From the NCBI GenBank assembly GCA_028705775.1, contig JAQWCW010000008.1, forward strand, positions 29,144-93,143: a stretch of 64,000 nucleotides of DNA, read 5' to 3'. This stretch comes from Eubacteriales bacterium (lineage in GTDB: Bacteria > Bacillota > Clostridia > Christensenellales > Aristaeellaceae). The notes under the pieces were generated by a model that had not been told where the DNA came from, ran no database searches, and worked only from the letters and a program-made list of their open reading frames with translations. Below, one piece after another: positions 17,936 to 26,869 of this stretch (position 1 is its first letter; each line of letters begins with the position of its first letter). The position numbers were made by a program, and so were the translations under genes.

Positions 17936-18766
17936 TCACCTCAGCATTTCAGCAATTCTGTCGTTATACGCCTTGAAAATTTCCGTCAGGCTGTCTATAT
18001 GCTCCTGAAGTTCGGCTTTTCGCGCTTCTATTCTTTCGGGGCTGCCGACAAGCTCCTTCACCGTGTACGGGAATTCGGATTTGATTTCGGTTATCCGCTC
18101 GTTTACCGACTTCAAAAGCTCGCAAAGCCGCTTTTTCTCCTTCGCCAGCGCGGAGATTCCGTCTGTTTTCTCCTGTATATCCGAGTCCAGAATCATCGCC
18201 GCAATAACCGTAAGCGTATCCAAATCGCCGCGCTTGTAGGCTTCGACCGCATTTACAAACAGTCCCTGCTGCTCCTCCGTCAAATCCGGATGCAAATCGG
18301 GATGCAGGGCTTTCACTATCGCGCGGTACAGTTTTTTCAGCTCTGCGGTTTCCTCCTCGGTCAGCGATTTCATACCGTTCCGTTCAAGCGCTTCATTCAT
18401 TTTTTCGATTTGCTCGTCAAGCGCTCTTTGATATTCCGCAAATTCCGCATCAAGTATTTCTTCAATTACATTTATCAGAACTTTTTCCTGCCGATTTTTC
18501 CTTGCTTGAATCAGCTCAGCCTTGCGCTTTTGCCGCCTTATTCTGCAATCAAGCTCAAAAACCTTGTATTCAAGCGCGCCGACGGCGAGCAGATACGCCA
18601 TCTCGATATTCTTGCATTCCTGATAAAGGAGATTGTCACGCTCAAGATACAACATGGATAATTCCGTCCTGAGCTTTTCAACTTCCTTTTTGAGCGTTTC
18701 AAATTCCGGAAACATTATCAATACGTTTGACGAGCCTTCCGCGCTGCTATTTATATCTTCTTCCAT
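17936..18766 (-). CDS. Coiled-coil protein with a J-domain-like segment
   Basis: 276 residues. Residues about 10-140 and 210-276 are strongly charged and heptad-like, predicting coiled coils. Between them a segment reads LYRAIVKALHPDLHPDLTEEQ then VNAVEAYKRGDLDTL, which matches the J-domain helix II, HPD loop and helix III pattern. This suggests it recruits DnaK to a client. GAGGAG precedes ATG 18766. It is the first gene of a two-gene operon with the HIRAN protein. Confidence 0.7.
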   Translation of the reverse strand: MEEDINSSAEGSSNVLIMFPEFETLKKEVEKLRTELSMLYLERDNLLYQECKNIEMAYLLAVGALEYKVFELDCRIRRQKRKAELIQARKNRQEKVLINVIEEILDAEFAEYQRALDEQIEKMNEALERNGMKSLTEEETAELKKLYRAIVKALHPDLHPDLTEEQQGLFVNAVEAYKRGDLDTLTVIAAMILDSDIQEKTDGISALAKEKKRLCELLKSVNERITEIKSEFPYTVKELVGSPERIEARKAELQEHIDSLTEIFKAYNDRIAEMLR

Positions 18767-18802
18767 TATATTGTTCTCCTCGAATTCCGTTTTATTAGAT
18801 TA

Positions 18803-18831
18803 ACTATACCACAGGCGGTAAAGACCCGCAA
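18803..18831 (-). promoter_or_regulatory. Promoter of the J-like/HIRAN operon
   Basis: Minus strand TTGCGG (18831-18826), 17 bases, TATAGT (18808-18803). The -35 is weak. Confidence 0.45.
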
Positions 18832-18888
18832 GGCGTTACGGTTTCAAGCGCACAGAAAAATACATTTATAAAAAATTGCGTTGATGTA

Positions 18889-18917
18889 TTGACAGGTTGA
18901 TTTTCTTCCGTTATACT
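18889..18917 (+). promoter_or_regulatory. Promoter of the alpha-glucan operon
   Basis: Consensus TTGACA (18889-18894), 17-base spacer, TATACT (18912-18917). A second TATAAT lies at 18935-18940. The operator palindrome follows directly at the expected transcription start. Confidence 0.8.
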
Positions 18918-18922
18918 ATGTG

Positions 18923-18932
18923 CAAACGTTTG
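18923..18932. promoter_or_regulatory. Operator CAAACGTTTG for a LacI-family regulator
   Basis: Perfect 10-bp palindrome with the central CG typical of LacI/GalR operators (and close to a CcpA cre site), placed 5 bases after the -10 where bound repressor would block initiation. The same palindrome occurs at 58586-58595 in the second sugar ABC promoter. The regulator gene is not in the window. Confidence 0.65.
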
Positions 18933-19080
18933 AATATAATGTGCATTGAGGATAGGCATTATCCTCTGCCGCTTTAGACAAACGATTGCACAGCAAGATT
19001 TCACCCGAACAACGGCTCAAAAGGAGTCAGATAACGCGAAATGACGGCGAATGCCGTTAAAAAATAGGAGGGAAACTGAA

Positions 19081-20271
19081 ATGAAGAAGGTTTTATCCGT
19101 ACTCTTGGTTCTCGCAATGCTGATGGTTCCCGCTCTTTCTCTTGCAGAAGAGCCCGTAACCCTGCTCGTTTGGGAGAGCGATGGCGTTGAGCTGGACTTC
19201 ATGAAGGCTGCTGCCGAGAAGTACACCGCACTCAACCCCAACATCACCTTCGAGTTCAACAGCGTATCACACACCGACGCCGTGCAGAAGATGGAGCTTG
19301 ACGGCCCTGCCGAAGTCGGCGCTGACGTTTTCGCAGCTCCCCATGACAAGATGGGTCAGGTTGTTGCCGGCGAGCTTGCTCTGCCGAACGACGCTGCCGA
19401 AACCGTAAAGAACAACTTCATGCCTGCCGCTTACAACGCCTGCACCTACGGCGGCGTGACCTACGGCTACCCGATGGCAATCGAAACCTACGCCCTGTTC
19501 TACAACAAGGATTTGATAGACGAAGCTCCCGCCACATGGCAGGAAGTCGAAGAATTCTGCGCGGATTACAACGACCCCTCCCAGAACCGCTACGGTCTGG
19601 TTTGGGAAGTCGGCGCTCCTTACTACAACTACATCTTCATCAGCGCTTACGGCGCGGATTTGTTTGGACCTGCCGGCGACGACCAGTCCAAGCATGAAAT
19701 CAACAGCGAAGCTTCCATCAAGGGCATGACCTATTTCCAGACCCTGAAGGACAAGATTCTGCCCGTTGCCGCTGACGACCTTACCGGCGCTTTCTGCTCC
19801 TCCGCTTTCATGGATGAAAAGACCGCCGCTATGTACATCACCGGCCCTTGGAGCATCAAGGACAGCGTTGACAAGGGCGTAAATCTCGGCATTGCCAAGA
19901 TTCCTACCCTTCCCGACGCAGAGCAGACCCCCGCTTCCTTCTCCGGCGTTCGCCTGATGCTCGTAAGCGCATTCTCCAAGCATCCCGCCGAGGCGAAGGC
20001 GTTTGCCGAGTTCCTGATGACCCCCGAAATTCAGAAGCTCCGCAGCGACATGACCTCCACCATCAGCCCCTGCACCTCCGTTACCAGCGATAACGAATAC
20101 TTCAACGGAATCATGGCGCAGGCCGCTTTCGCAAAGCCGATGCCTTCCATCCCCGCTATGGACGGCTACTGGACCGCTATGACCGCTGCCTTCAAGCAGA
20201 TTTGGGACGGCGCGCCCATCGTTGAGCAGCTCAACGCTGCCGCTCAGGTTATCGAGTCCATCGGCAAGTAA
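19081..20271 (+). CDS. Maltodextrin-type ABC substrate-binding protein
   Basis: 396 residues from ATG 19081, preceded by AGGAGGG; an upstream ATG at 19051 has no ribosome site. A signal peptide (LSVLLVLAMLMVPALSLA) leads to a mature protein like MalE (VTLLVWESDGVELDFMK; TYALFYNKDLID). There is no lipobox Cys, unusual for a binding protein in a Gram-positive lineage. First gene of a five-gene operon with two permeases and two GH13 enzymes, so maltodextrins from starch or glycogen are the likely ligand. Controlled by the TTGACA promoter and the CAAACGTTTG operator. Confidence 0.88.
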   Translation: MKKVLSVLLVLAMLMVPALSLAEEPVTLLVWESDGVELDFMKAAAEKYTALNPNITFEFNSVSHTDAVQKMELDGPAEVGADVFAAPHDKMGQVVAGELALPNDAAETVKNNFMPAAYNACTYGGVTYGYPMAIETYALFYNKDLIDEAPATWQEVEEFCADYNDPSQNRYGLVWEVGAPYYNYIFISAYGADLFGPAGDDQSKHEINSEASIKGMTYFQTLKDKILPVAADDLTGAFCSSAFMDEKTAAMYITGPWSIKDSVDKGVNLGIAKIPTLPDAEQTPASFSGVRLMLVSAFSKHPAEAKAFAEFLMTPEIQKLRSDMTSTISPCTSVTSDNEYFNGIMAQAAFAKPMPSIPAMDGYWTAMTAAFKQIWDGAPIVEQLNAAAQVIESIGK

Positions 20272-20303
20272 GCCTTAAATAATCTTCGCCTGCTACGGCA
20301 GGC

Positions 20304-20340
20304 ATGGGGGTTGGCGCGTACTGCGCGCGTCAACCCCCAT
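20304..20340 (+). other. Strong hairpin between binding-protein and permease genes
   Basis: ATGGGGGTTG pairs with CAACCCCCAT around a GCGCG-rich inner stem, with no T-run after it. In this position such hairpins stabilise the upstream binding-protein message and reduce permease output. A similar element lies at 57151-57176 in the second operon. Confidence 0.7.
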
Positions 20341-20366
20341 TAATCTTAAAGAAGGGGGCGGAAATC

Positions 20367-21707
20367 ATGGCGCAACAGACCGTAACCTCGCCTCGCAAGA
20401 TACCGGTGAGAAAAATTAAGAATCGCCGTCCGGTGGTTGCAAGCTGCTTATTCATGGGGCTTGGTCAGCTGCTGTATCAGAAGCAATTCATAAAGGGAAT
20501 CTTTTATGCTTTAATCGAGCTGATGGTAATCATCAACGCCAATACATTTCTTCAGAAGATTACCGGTCTGATAACGCTGGGCGACCCTAAGCCGGAGCTT
20601 CCGGTGAAGGACCGCGACCACAGCATATTCATGATGGTTGAGGGAATCATTTTCCTCATACTTTTTGTTGTGTTCCTATGCCTCTATGTAACCAACATTC
20701 TTGACGCTCACAGGACGCAGAAACGCTTTGAGCGCGTAGGACATTACCCGACTCAGCGCGTTGTGGCAAGCTCCCTTGCGGACAGCTCCTTTGCGTTCAT
20801 CGGTTTAAGCCCCGTTATCGTGCTTCTGAGCTTCTTCGTTATAATTCCTCTGATGTTTTCCGCAATGCTCGCGTTTACCAACTACGCCTCCCCTGACCAT
20901 ATACCGCCTGCCAATACAGTGGACTGGGTCGGATTCGGCACGTTCAGGGACGTTTTTGAGAAATCGGAGTGGGCTACGGGCTTTACCAGAACCGCGGTAT
21001 GGACCCTTGTATGGGCGACGCTTGCAACCGTCACCTGCTATGTAGGCGGTATGCTTATGGCAATGGCAATGCTCGACAAGCGCGTAAAAGCGCCTAAGCT
21101 TTTCAGGACAATCTACATTCTTCCTTATGCCGTTCCGTCAATGCTGTCGCTTATGGTATGGCGCAACCTGCTCAACGGTCAGTTCGGTCCTATCAACAAA
21201 ATACTGATTCAATGGGGCTGGATAGACGCTCCGCTTCCGTGGCTTACACAGGTGGATTTAGCGCGCTTCAGCTGCGTGCTTGTCAACCTCTGGCTCGGCT
21301 TCCCGTATTTCATGATGCTTATAACAGGTCTGATGACAAGCATTCCGAGGGATTTGTACGAAGCCGCCGATATTGACGGCGCGAATAAACGGGTTAAATT
21401 CTTCAGGATAACGCTCCCGCTTGTTCTCTATCAGACAATCCCGCTGTTCATAATGAATTTCAGCTTCAACCTCAACAATTTCGGAGCGGTTTACTTCCTC
21501 ACGCAGGGTAATCCGTCGGACTTCACAACAACGCAGTCCGGCGCGGGAACTACGGATATACTGATGAGCTGGATGTACAAGCTGACATACGACCAGCGAG
21601 TGTATAATAAGGCGGCAGTAGTATCCATACTGGTGTTCCTCGTAATAGCTCCGTTTGCAATATACAACTTCAGCCGCACAAAGGCGTTTAAGGATGGTGA
21701 GTTGTAA
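20367..21707 (+). CDS. MalF-type sugar ABC permease
   Basis: 446 residues from ATG 20367 (GGGGGCGG before it); the longer frame from 20304 runs through the hairpin and is rejected. About eight membrane segments: two extra N-terminal helices, then the conserved six, with the EAA loop EAADIDGANKRVKFFRITLP that docks the ATPase. With the next gene it forms the maltodextrin channel. Its stop overlaps the next ATG by one base (TAATG). No ATPase gene is present, so an MsmK-like shared ATPase elsewhere is expected. Confidence 0.9.
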   Translation: MAQQTVTSPRKIPVRKIKNRRPVVASCLFMGLGQLLYQKQFIKGIFYALIELMVIINANTFLQKITGLITLGDPKPELPVKDRDHSIFMMVEGIIFLILFVVFLCLYVTNILDAHRTQKRFERVGHYPTQRVVASSLADSSFAFIGLSPVIVLLSFFVIIPLMFSAMLAFTNYASPDHIPPANTVDWVGFGTFRDVFEKSEWATGFTRTAVWTLVWATLATVTCYVGGMLMAMAMLDKRVKAPKLFRTIYILPYAVPSMLSLMVWRNLLNGQFGPINKILIQWGWIDAPLPWLTQVDLARFSCVLVNLWLGFPYFMMLITGLMTSIPRDLYEAADIDGANKRVKFFRITLPLVLYQTIPLFIMNFSFNLNNFGAVYFLTQGNPSDFTTTQSGAGTTDILMSWMYKLTYDQRVYNKAAVVSILVFLVIAPFAIYNFSRTKAFKDGEL

Positions 21708-22894
21708 TGACGGAAGGAAAAGAAAAACGCGCGCATAAGCGTATAAGCATAAGCAGAATCATTACCACTATCATGCTTTATATTATGCTTTTCGTGATAG
21801 TAATTCTTGTTATCTATCCTCTCAGCTTCACCGTTTCCAGCGCGTTCAGCGACAGCAACTCCCTTTCGGGCTTGAGCGTGCTTCCGTTCACCCATTCGGT
21901 CAAGGTGGACACAATCGACGCGATTGCCTTAGGCGAAAACGCATATGCGCTTCCGGATGTCGAAAAACTCCCGACCGACAAGGCGATTTACGTTGTAATT
22001 CCGCAGACCAATACCGGTTCGGCAACGCTTGCGATAGGCGATAACGCCGCGCTTCCCCTCAGGATGAAGGCTAAGGACGGAACGCTTTCAGAGCCTGCCG
22101 AAGGAAAGCTCAAGGAAGGCAGAATTGCCGGAATAACTTTCAACGGAACGGAGCTTGTCGTCGAAAAAACCTACACCAACGCAACTCTGCCGACATATAT
22201 GGCGTTCGGCGGCTTCTCGCTCATCCAGTTCAAGAAGCTGTTCGAGGATACCAATTACAAGTATTGGTTCTTCAACACCTTCAAGATTGCCTGCGCGAAC
22301 ACCGTTATATCCGTTCTCTGCACGACGGTCGCCGCATACATCTTCAGCCGTTTCCGCTTCCGTGGAAAGAAGCCGATGCTGATGAGTATGCTTATACTGC
22401 AAATGTTCCCTTCCTTTGCCGGAATGATAGCAACATATGTATTGATATGGCGGCTCGGACTGCTTGACAACCTGTTCGGACTCATACTCGTATACTCGGC
22501 AGGAAGCATACCTTACAACACATGGCTGATAAAGGGCTATCTCGATACAATCCCCCGCAGCCTTGACGAGGCGGCGAGAGTTGACGGCGCGGGCTATTTC
22601 CGCACGTTCAGAACGATTATTCTGCCAATCGCCCGCCCGATGGTTACCTTCCTTGCCGTTACAAGCTTCACAGGCCCGTGGATGGACTTCATTCTCCCCC
22701 GCCTGCTGCTCAAGAGCGACGTTAACAAGACGCTCGCGATTGGTCTGTTTGAAATGATAAACGGACGTGAAAACAACTACTTCACGCAGTTCGCGGCGGG
22801 CGCGGTGCTTGTTGCAATTCCGTTCATCATCATCTTCGCCATAAATCAGCAGTATATGACGCAGGTGCTTTCATCAGGCGCAGTCAAGGAGTAA
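21707..22894 (+). CDS. MalG-type sugar ABC permease with an extracytoplasmic insert
   Basis: 395 residues, longer than the usual ~280. After the first membrane helix comes an insert of about 110 residues (roughly 55-160, from VKVDTIDAIALGENAYALPD to YTNATLPTYM) predicted outside the cell, then the normal helices and the EAA loop DEAARVDGAGYFRTFRTIILP. The insert may dock the binding protein, which here has no lipid anchor. It is coupled to the upstream permease and followed after 3 bases by the amylase gene. Confidence 0.9.
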   Translation: MTEGKEKRAHKRISISRIITTIMLYIMLFVIVILVIYPLSFTVSSAFSDSNSLSGLSVLPFTHSVKVDTIDAIALGENAYALPDVEKLPTDKAIYVVIPQTNTGSATLAIGDNAALPLRMKAKDGTLSEPAEGKLKEGRIAGITFNGTELVVEKTYTNATLPTYMAFGGFSLIQFKKLFEDTNYKYWFFNTFKIACANTVISVLCTTVAAYIFSRFRFRGKKPMLMSMLILQMFPSFAGMIATYVLIWRLGLLDNLFGLILVYSAGSIPYNTWLIKGYLDTIPRSLDEAARVDGAGYFRTFRTIILPIARPMVTFLAVTSFTGPWMDFILPRLLLKSDVNKTLAIGLFEMINGRENNYFTQFAAGAVLVAIPFIIIFAINQQYMTQVLSSGAVKE

Positions 22895-22897
22895 CAG

Positions 22898-24409
22898 ATG
22901 ATAAAGCAACGGCTCACAGCAATCGTAACCGCTTTCGCGTTTATGCTTTCGCCGATACTCAGCGTATCGGCGGAGGCTCCGCGCGGTACGTTCTACGAAA
23001 TCTACGTCCGCGCCTTTGCCGACAGCGACGGAGACGGAACAGGCGACCTAAACGGAGTGACTGAAAAGCTTCAGTACCTCTCCGACTTGGGCATCGGCGG
23101 CATTTGGCTTATGCCCGTATTTGACGCGAAAAGCGACCACGGCTACGATTCGATTGATTACAGAAAAATCGACTCCGATTACGGAACGGACGAGGATATG
23201 CGTGCGCTTCTTGACGCCGCGCATGAAAAAGGCATTTCCGTAATACTCGATTTGGTTCTCAATCATACTTCTACGGATTGCCCGTGGTTTCAGGACGCGC
23301 TTTCAGGAGGCGAAAAGCGGGACTGGTATCGCTTTTATGATGAGGAAAGCGGCGACCCTTCCCTGCTCAGCGCAAAGCCGCTTGGGGGCGACGCATGGCA
23401 TGACAGCAAGGGCGGCGAATACTACGGCGTATTCTGGGACGGTATGCCGGACTTGAATCTGTCAAATGAGGAAGTCAAGAACGAGCTGATTGACATCGCT
23501 CTTTATTGGCTCGAAATGGGCGTTGACGGCTTCCGTCTTGACGCTACAAGCCATTTCTTCGCATACGGCGAGGAAGCGCTCAAGCAGGAAACGAAGCGCT
23601 CCGGCGAATTTCTGAAGGAATTCCAAACCGCTCTGCGCTCTCAGCATCCCGATTGCTATATCGTCGGCGAGGCTTGGGAGTCGCTCGAAAAGCGGAAGGA
23701 CATTATCGTCGGAATCGACAGCGTATTCAACTTCGATTTCAGCGATAAGCTGATTGCCCTTCTCAATAACGGCGGAAACGCAAATACCTTTATTAAGCAG
23801 ATGCATGATGCTCTGCAGGAATGCGAAAGCGTCAACGCCGATTTCCTCGACGCTGTTTTCCTGAGCAATCATGACCAGAACCGAATCCTTTCTCAGCTCA
23901 AGCGTAGGCCCGAGCGCTATAAGCTTGCCGCGGGAATACTGCTTACCTTTGAGGGCAACCCGTTCCTCTATTACGGCGAGGAGATTGGAATGCAGGGCGC
24001 AAAGCCGGATGAACAGATTCGCACACCTATGCTCTGGGGCGGGGACGACGCATCTCAATGCACGTTCATCGAAAGCAAGTACAACAAGAAAACGCTTTCG
24101 CTTGCGGAGCAAAAGGACGACCCCGATTCTCTTTACAGCTATGTGCGCTCCCTTGTAAGGCTGCGCAAAGAGCATGACGCGCTGTTGCGCGGCGCTCTTG
24201 TGCCGATAGATACAGGCAACCTCAAGCTAATGGCGTATATGCGCGCATCGGAAACGGACAAAGTGCTTGTTATACACAACCTCAGCTCCGAGCCGCAGCT
24301 TCTGACCGGCGAATGCGATATATCGGGCGTCTCGCCCGACGCGCTGCTGTTCGGCGCGCTGACGGACGGAATGATACCGGCATATACCACGATTGCAGTT
24401 CAAAAATAG
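22898..24409 (+). CDS. Secreted GH13 alpha-amylase
   Basis: 503 residues. A signal peptide (about 1-25, ending SVSA) is followed by a GH13 barrel. The four conserved regions are visible: LDLVLNH; GFRLDATSH with the catalytic Asp near 214; VGEAWES with the acid Glu near 257; LSNHDQNR with the third Asp near 324. It should cut alpha-1,4-glucan outside the cell, feeding the transporter encoded just before it. There is no lipobox or anchor, so it is either released or held at the envelope by other means. The stop is TAG, showing that TAG is a normal stop in this genome. Confidence 0.9.
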   Translation: MIKQRLTAIVTAFAFMLSPILSVSAEAPRGTFYEIYVRAFADSDGDGTGDLNGVTEKLQYLSDLGIGGIWLMPVFDAKSDHGYDSIDYRKIDSDYGTDEDMRALLDAAHEKGISVILDLVLNHTSTDCPWFQDALSGGEKRDWYRFYDEESGDPSLLSAKPLGGDAWHDSKGGEYYGVFWDGMPDLNLSNEEVKNELIDIALYWLEMGVDGFRLDATSHFFAYGEEALKQETKRSGEFLKEFQTALRSQHPDCYIVGEAWESLEKRKDIIVGIDSVFNFDFSDKLIALLNNGGNANTFIKQMHDALQECESVNADFLDAVFLSNHDQNRILSQLKRRPERYKLAAGILLTFEGNPFLYYGEEIGMQGAKPDEQIRTPMLWGGDDASQCTFIESKYNKKTLSLAEQKDDPDSLYSYVRSLVRLRKEHDALLRGALVPIDTGNLKLMAYMRASETDKVLVIHNLSSEPQLLTGECDISGVSPDALLFGALTDGMIPAYTTIAVQK

Positions 24410-24420
24410 GAGGATTTCTT

Positions 24421-26172
24421 ATGCGAAACGTTAATTTTGCGGCAATTTATCATATGCCGTGGCTTGAGTACCGTCACGCGCTGACGGACGGGCGGGTATG
24501 CCTCAGAATCAGAACCGCAAGGGGCGACTTTGACAGAGTCTCAGCGCGGCATACCTGCGGATATTTCGGTGACGACCCCTTCAAAAAGGCGCAAACAGAA
24601 ATTATGCATTTGCAGTACCACGATGAGATGTTCGATTACTATGAGTGCGTATTTGAGCCTATGGACGCGCGTGTTAAGTATTTGTTTATCCTTGTGAGCG
24701 GCGAGATAACCGTAAAGCTTGACGCTGCGGGAGTGCATATGGGCGCAGACTATCCCGAAACGCCGGATGACGCATTTGTGTTCGCCTACGCCTACCCCGC
24801 CGATAAAATGCCCGAGTGGGCGCGCGGATGCGTTGGCTATCAAATCTTCCCCGACCGCTTCCGCCGCTCTGAGGACGCAAAGAGCGACAATACCATTGAG
24901 CCGTGGACGAGCAAGCATTACGAAAATGAGTACCGCTTCGGCGGCAATCTTCAGGGAATACGCGAGGCGGTTCCGTATCTAAAGAAGCTCGGAGTGGACG
25001 TTATATACACCAATCCGCTCTTTGTAAGCGACAGCTCCCACCGCTACAACACCTTTGATTACTACACAATCGACCCGCTTCTCGGAACGGAAAAGGATTT
25101 GAAGGAGCTTTGCGACACGCTGCACGAGAGCGGAATGCGGCTCGTGCTTGACGGTGTGTTCAACCACAGCGGCACAGGCTTTGAGCCTTTCATTGACGCA
25201 AAGAAGAACGGCGCGAAAAGCAAATTCTACGATTGGTTCTTTTTTGACGACAGTGAAATCGGATATAAAACCTTCGGCTTTGCAAAGTATATGCCCAAGC
25301 TCAACCTGAAAAACGAAGCCTGCGCGGAGTATTTCCTTGATGTCGGCAGGTACTGGCTTGAAAAATGCGGAATAGACGGCTGGCGGCTTGACGTAAGTCC
25401 GGAGGTTTATCCGGAATTCTGGCGGCGCTACCACAGCATGATGAAAAAGGCGAATCCGGACAGCCTGATGATAGCCGAATGCTGGGACGACAGCCGCGAA
25501 TGGCTCACAATCGGAGATATGTTCGATTCAACGATGAATTACGTCCTCTCCCGCGCCATATGGAGCCGCTTTGCCGAGCAGTCCATCAGCTGCGAGCTTT
25601 TCGACGCGCGGGTTAATCAAAGCATGATGCTCTATCCCTTGCGCACGCAGGATGTGCTTTGGAATTTCCTCGGAAGCCATGACACTCCCCGCTTCCGCAC
25701 CCGCGCCGGAGGCAGCGAGAAGCTCCTGCGGGCGGCGGCGTATTTTCAGATGGCCTGCACGGGAGTTCCGATTATTTACTACGGCGACGAGCTTGGAATG
25801 GAAGGCAAGGGCGACCCCGACTGCCGCAGACCGATGCGCTGGGGCGATACAGACGATAACGCGACGCTCGCTTTCTATCAGCGACTTACCGAAATGCGCA
25901 AGGAGAGCGACGCGCTCCGCTACGGCTCTTTCAAATCATGGGAAGCCAAGGAAAACGGTCTGTATGCTTTCCTCCGCGTTTCCGAAAAGCAAAGCGCTCT
26001 TGTAATCATCAACACCACCGGCAAAAAGCAGGCAGGCACCTTTGCCCTGCCGCCCGAGCTTCACGGCAAGAAAGCCCTCAAGGATGCGTTCTCCGCTAAA
26101 GCGCTGAAAGCATCCGGCTCAGTTATCGAAATCAAGCTTAATGCAGGCGAAGGAGTGACGATTCTGTACTGA
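24421..26172 (+). CDS. Cytoplasmic neopullulanase-type GH13 enzyme
   Basis: 583 residues from ATG 24421 (AGGAGG at 6 bases). Residues ~1-125 form an N-terminal beta domain like CBM34, followed by the barrel with LDGVFNH, GWRLDVSPE, IAECWDD and LGSHDTPR, giving the Asp, Glu, Asp triad near 323, 353 and 420. There is no signal peptide, so it acts inside the cell on imported maltodextrins, as cyclomaltodextrinase/neopullulanase/maltogenic amylase enzymes do. Last gene of the operon, followed by a terminator. Confidence 0.88.
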   Translation: MRNVNFAAIYHMPWLEYRHALTDGRVCLRIRTARGDFDRVSARHTCGYFGDDPFKKAQTEIMHLQYHDEMFDYYECVFEPMDARVKYLFILVSGEITVKLDAAGVHMGADYPETPDDAFVFAYAYPADKMPEWARGCVGYQIFPDRFRRSEDAKSDNTIEPWTSKHYENEYRFGGNLQGIREAVPYLKKLGVDVIYTNPLFVSDSSHRYNTFDYYTIDPLLGTEKDLKELCDTLHESGMRLVLDGVFNHSGTGFEPFIDAKKNGAKSKFYDWFFFDDSEIGYKTFGFAKYMPKLNLKNEACAEYFLDVGRYWLEKCGIDGWRLDVSPEVYPEFWRRYHSMMKKANPDSLMIAECWDDSREWLTIGDMFDSTMNYVLSRAIWSRFAEQSISCELFDARVNQSMMLYPLRTQDVLWNFLGSHDTPRFRTRAGGSEKLLRAAAYFQMACTGVPIIYYGDELGMEGKGDPDCRRPMRWGDTDDNATLAFYQRLTEMRKESDALRYGSFKSWEAKENGLYAFLRVSEKQSALVIINTTGKKQAGTFALPPELHGKKALKDAFSAKALKASGSVIEIKLNAGEGVTILY

Positions 26173-26191
26173 TTTACTAGAATATAAAAAC

Positions 26192-26231
26192 GCGCATTCA
26201 AACCGTACAAGCGGTTTGGATGCGCATTTTT
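26192..26231 (+). terminator. Terminator of the alpha-glucan operon
   Basis: A 14-base stem (GCGCATTCAAACCG with CGGTTTGGATGCGC, one wobble) with a 6-base loop and a T-run at 26227-26231. An A-run before it would let it work on both strands. Confidence 0.85.
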
Positions 26232-26488
26232 GAATACCGGTATGTGTAATCCGAACCGTAGTTAAGCTTAGTTTTAATCAACTTTCGTGGTTGAGCATAA
26301 CTTGTTCCAAACGTTAACTTTTTACATATGCAGAAACGTATCGGATAAATGTTGCTGCCTTAATACTAGATAGCCATTACGGATTAAGAAATCTGCCCTA
26401 TATGCCGCGACGAATTTCATAATCACACAGCGACTATTCCACTACCGCACTGCGGTTGTTTGACTTGCCGGAAGGGCAATTTTCAATG

Positions 26489-26512
26489 AAAAAAGCAAGC
26501 CTTTCGACTTGC
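26489..26512 (-). terminator. Terminator of the tmRNA gene
   Basis: Minus strand GCAAG, 8-base loop, CTTGC, then TTTTTT, directly after the tmRNA 3' end. Confidence 0.75.
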
Positions 26513-26515
26513 ATT

Positions 26516-26866
26516 TGGTGGAGGTGCGGGGAATCGAACCCCGGTCCGAAGACTTGCTTGCACAGTTTTCTCCGAGCGCAGCCTGATGTTTAGAATTCCC
26601 TTACCTGAGCGCCAACAGGCGGGCTCACAGGTTCGGTAGCTTCATATTACAAAACAGCCTCAAAGCTTTGACTGCCTCGTTCCCCGCGTTCATGACGCCG
26701 ATTGCCGAAGCCACGGGTACTTCGGGTCGACGTTCACGGCATTAAGCCGCGAAAGCTAATTCTTGCGAATTGTCAGTTAATTTTATTTTCCCCGTTTTAT
26801 CGCGGTCAGGGGCCGCGGCTCGCTTACCATACCCTCAACGCTCTCCGTCGAAACCAGTGCACCCCC
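26516..26866 (-). ncRNA. ssrA: tmRNA (transfer-messenger RNA)
   Basis: The 5' end GGGGGTGCACTGGTTTCGAC pairs with the 3' end CACCTCC-ACCA to make the acceptor stem (seven pairs, one G-U), and the T arm reads GGTTCGATTC. The tag reading frame ends GAATTAGCTTTCGCGGCT-TAA, giving a peptide finishing ELAFAA; upstream codons read KLTDNSQ. With SmpB it rescues ribosomes stalled on broken mRNA and tags the product for proteolysis. About 351 bases, a normal length. smpB lies immediately upstream in the same direction. Confidence 0.95.
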
Positions 26867-26869
26867 ATG

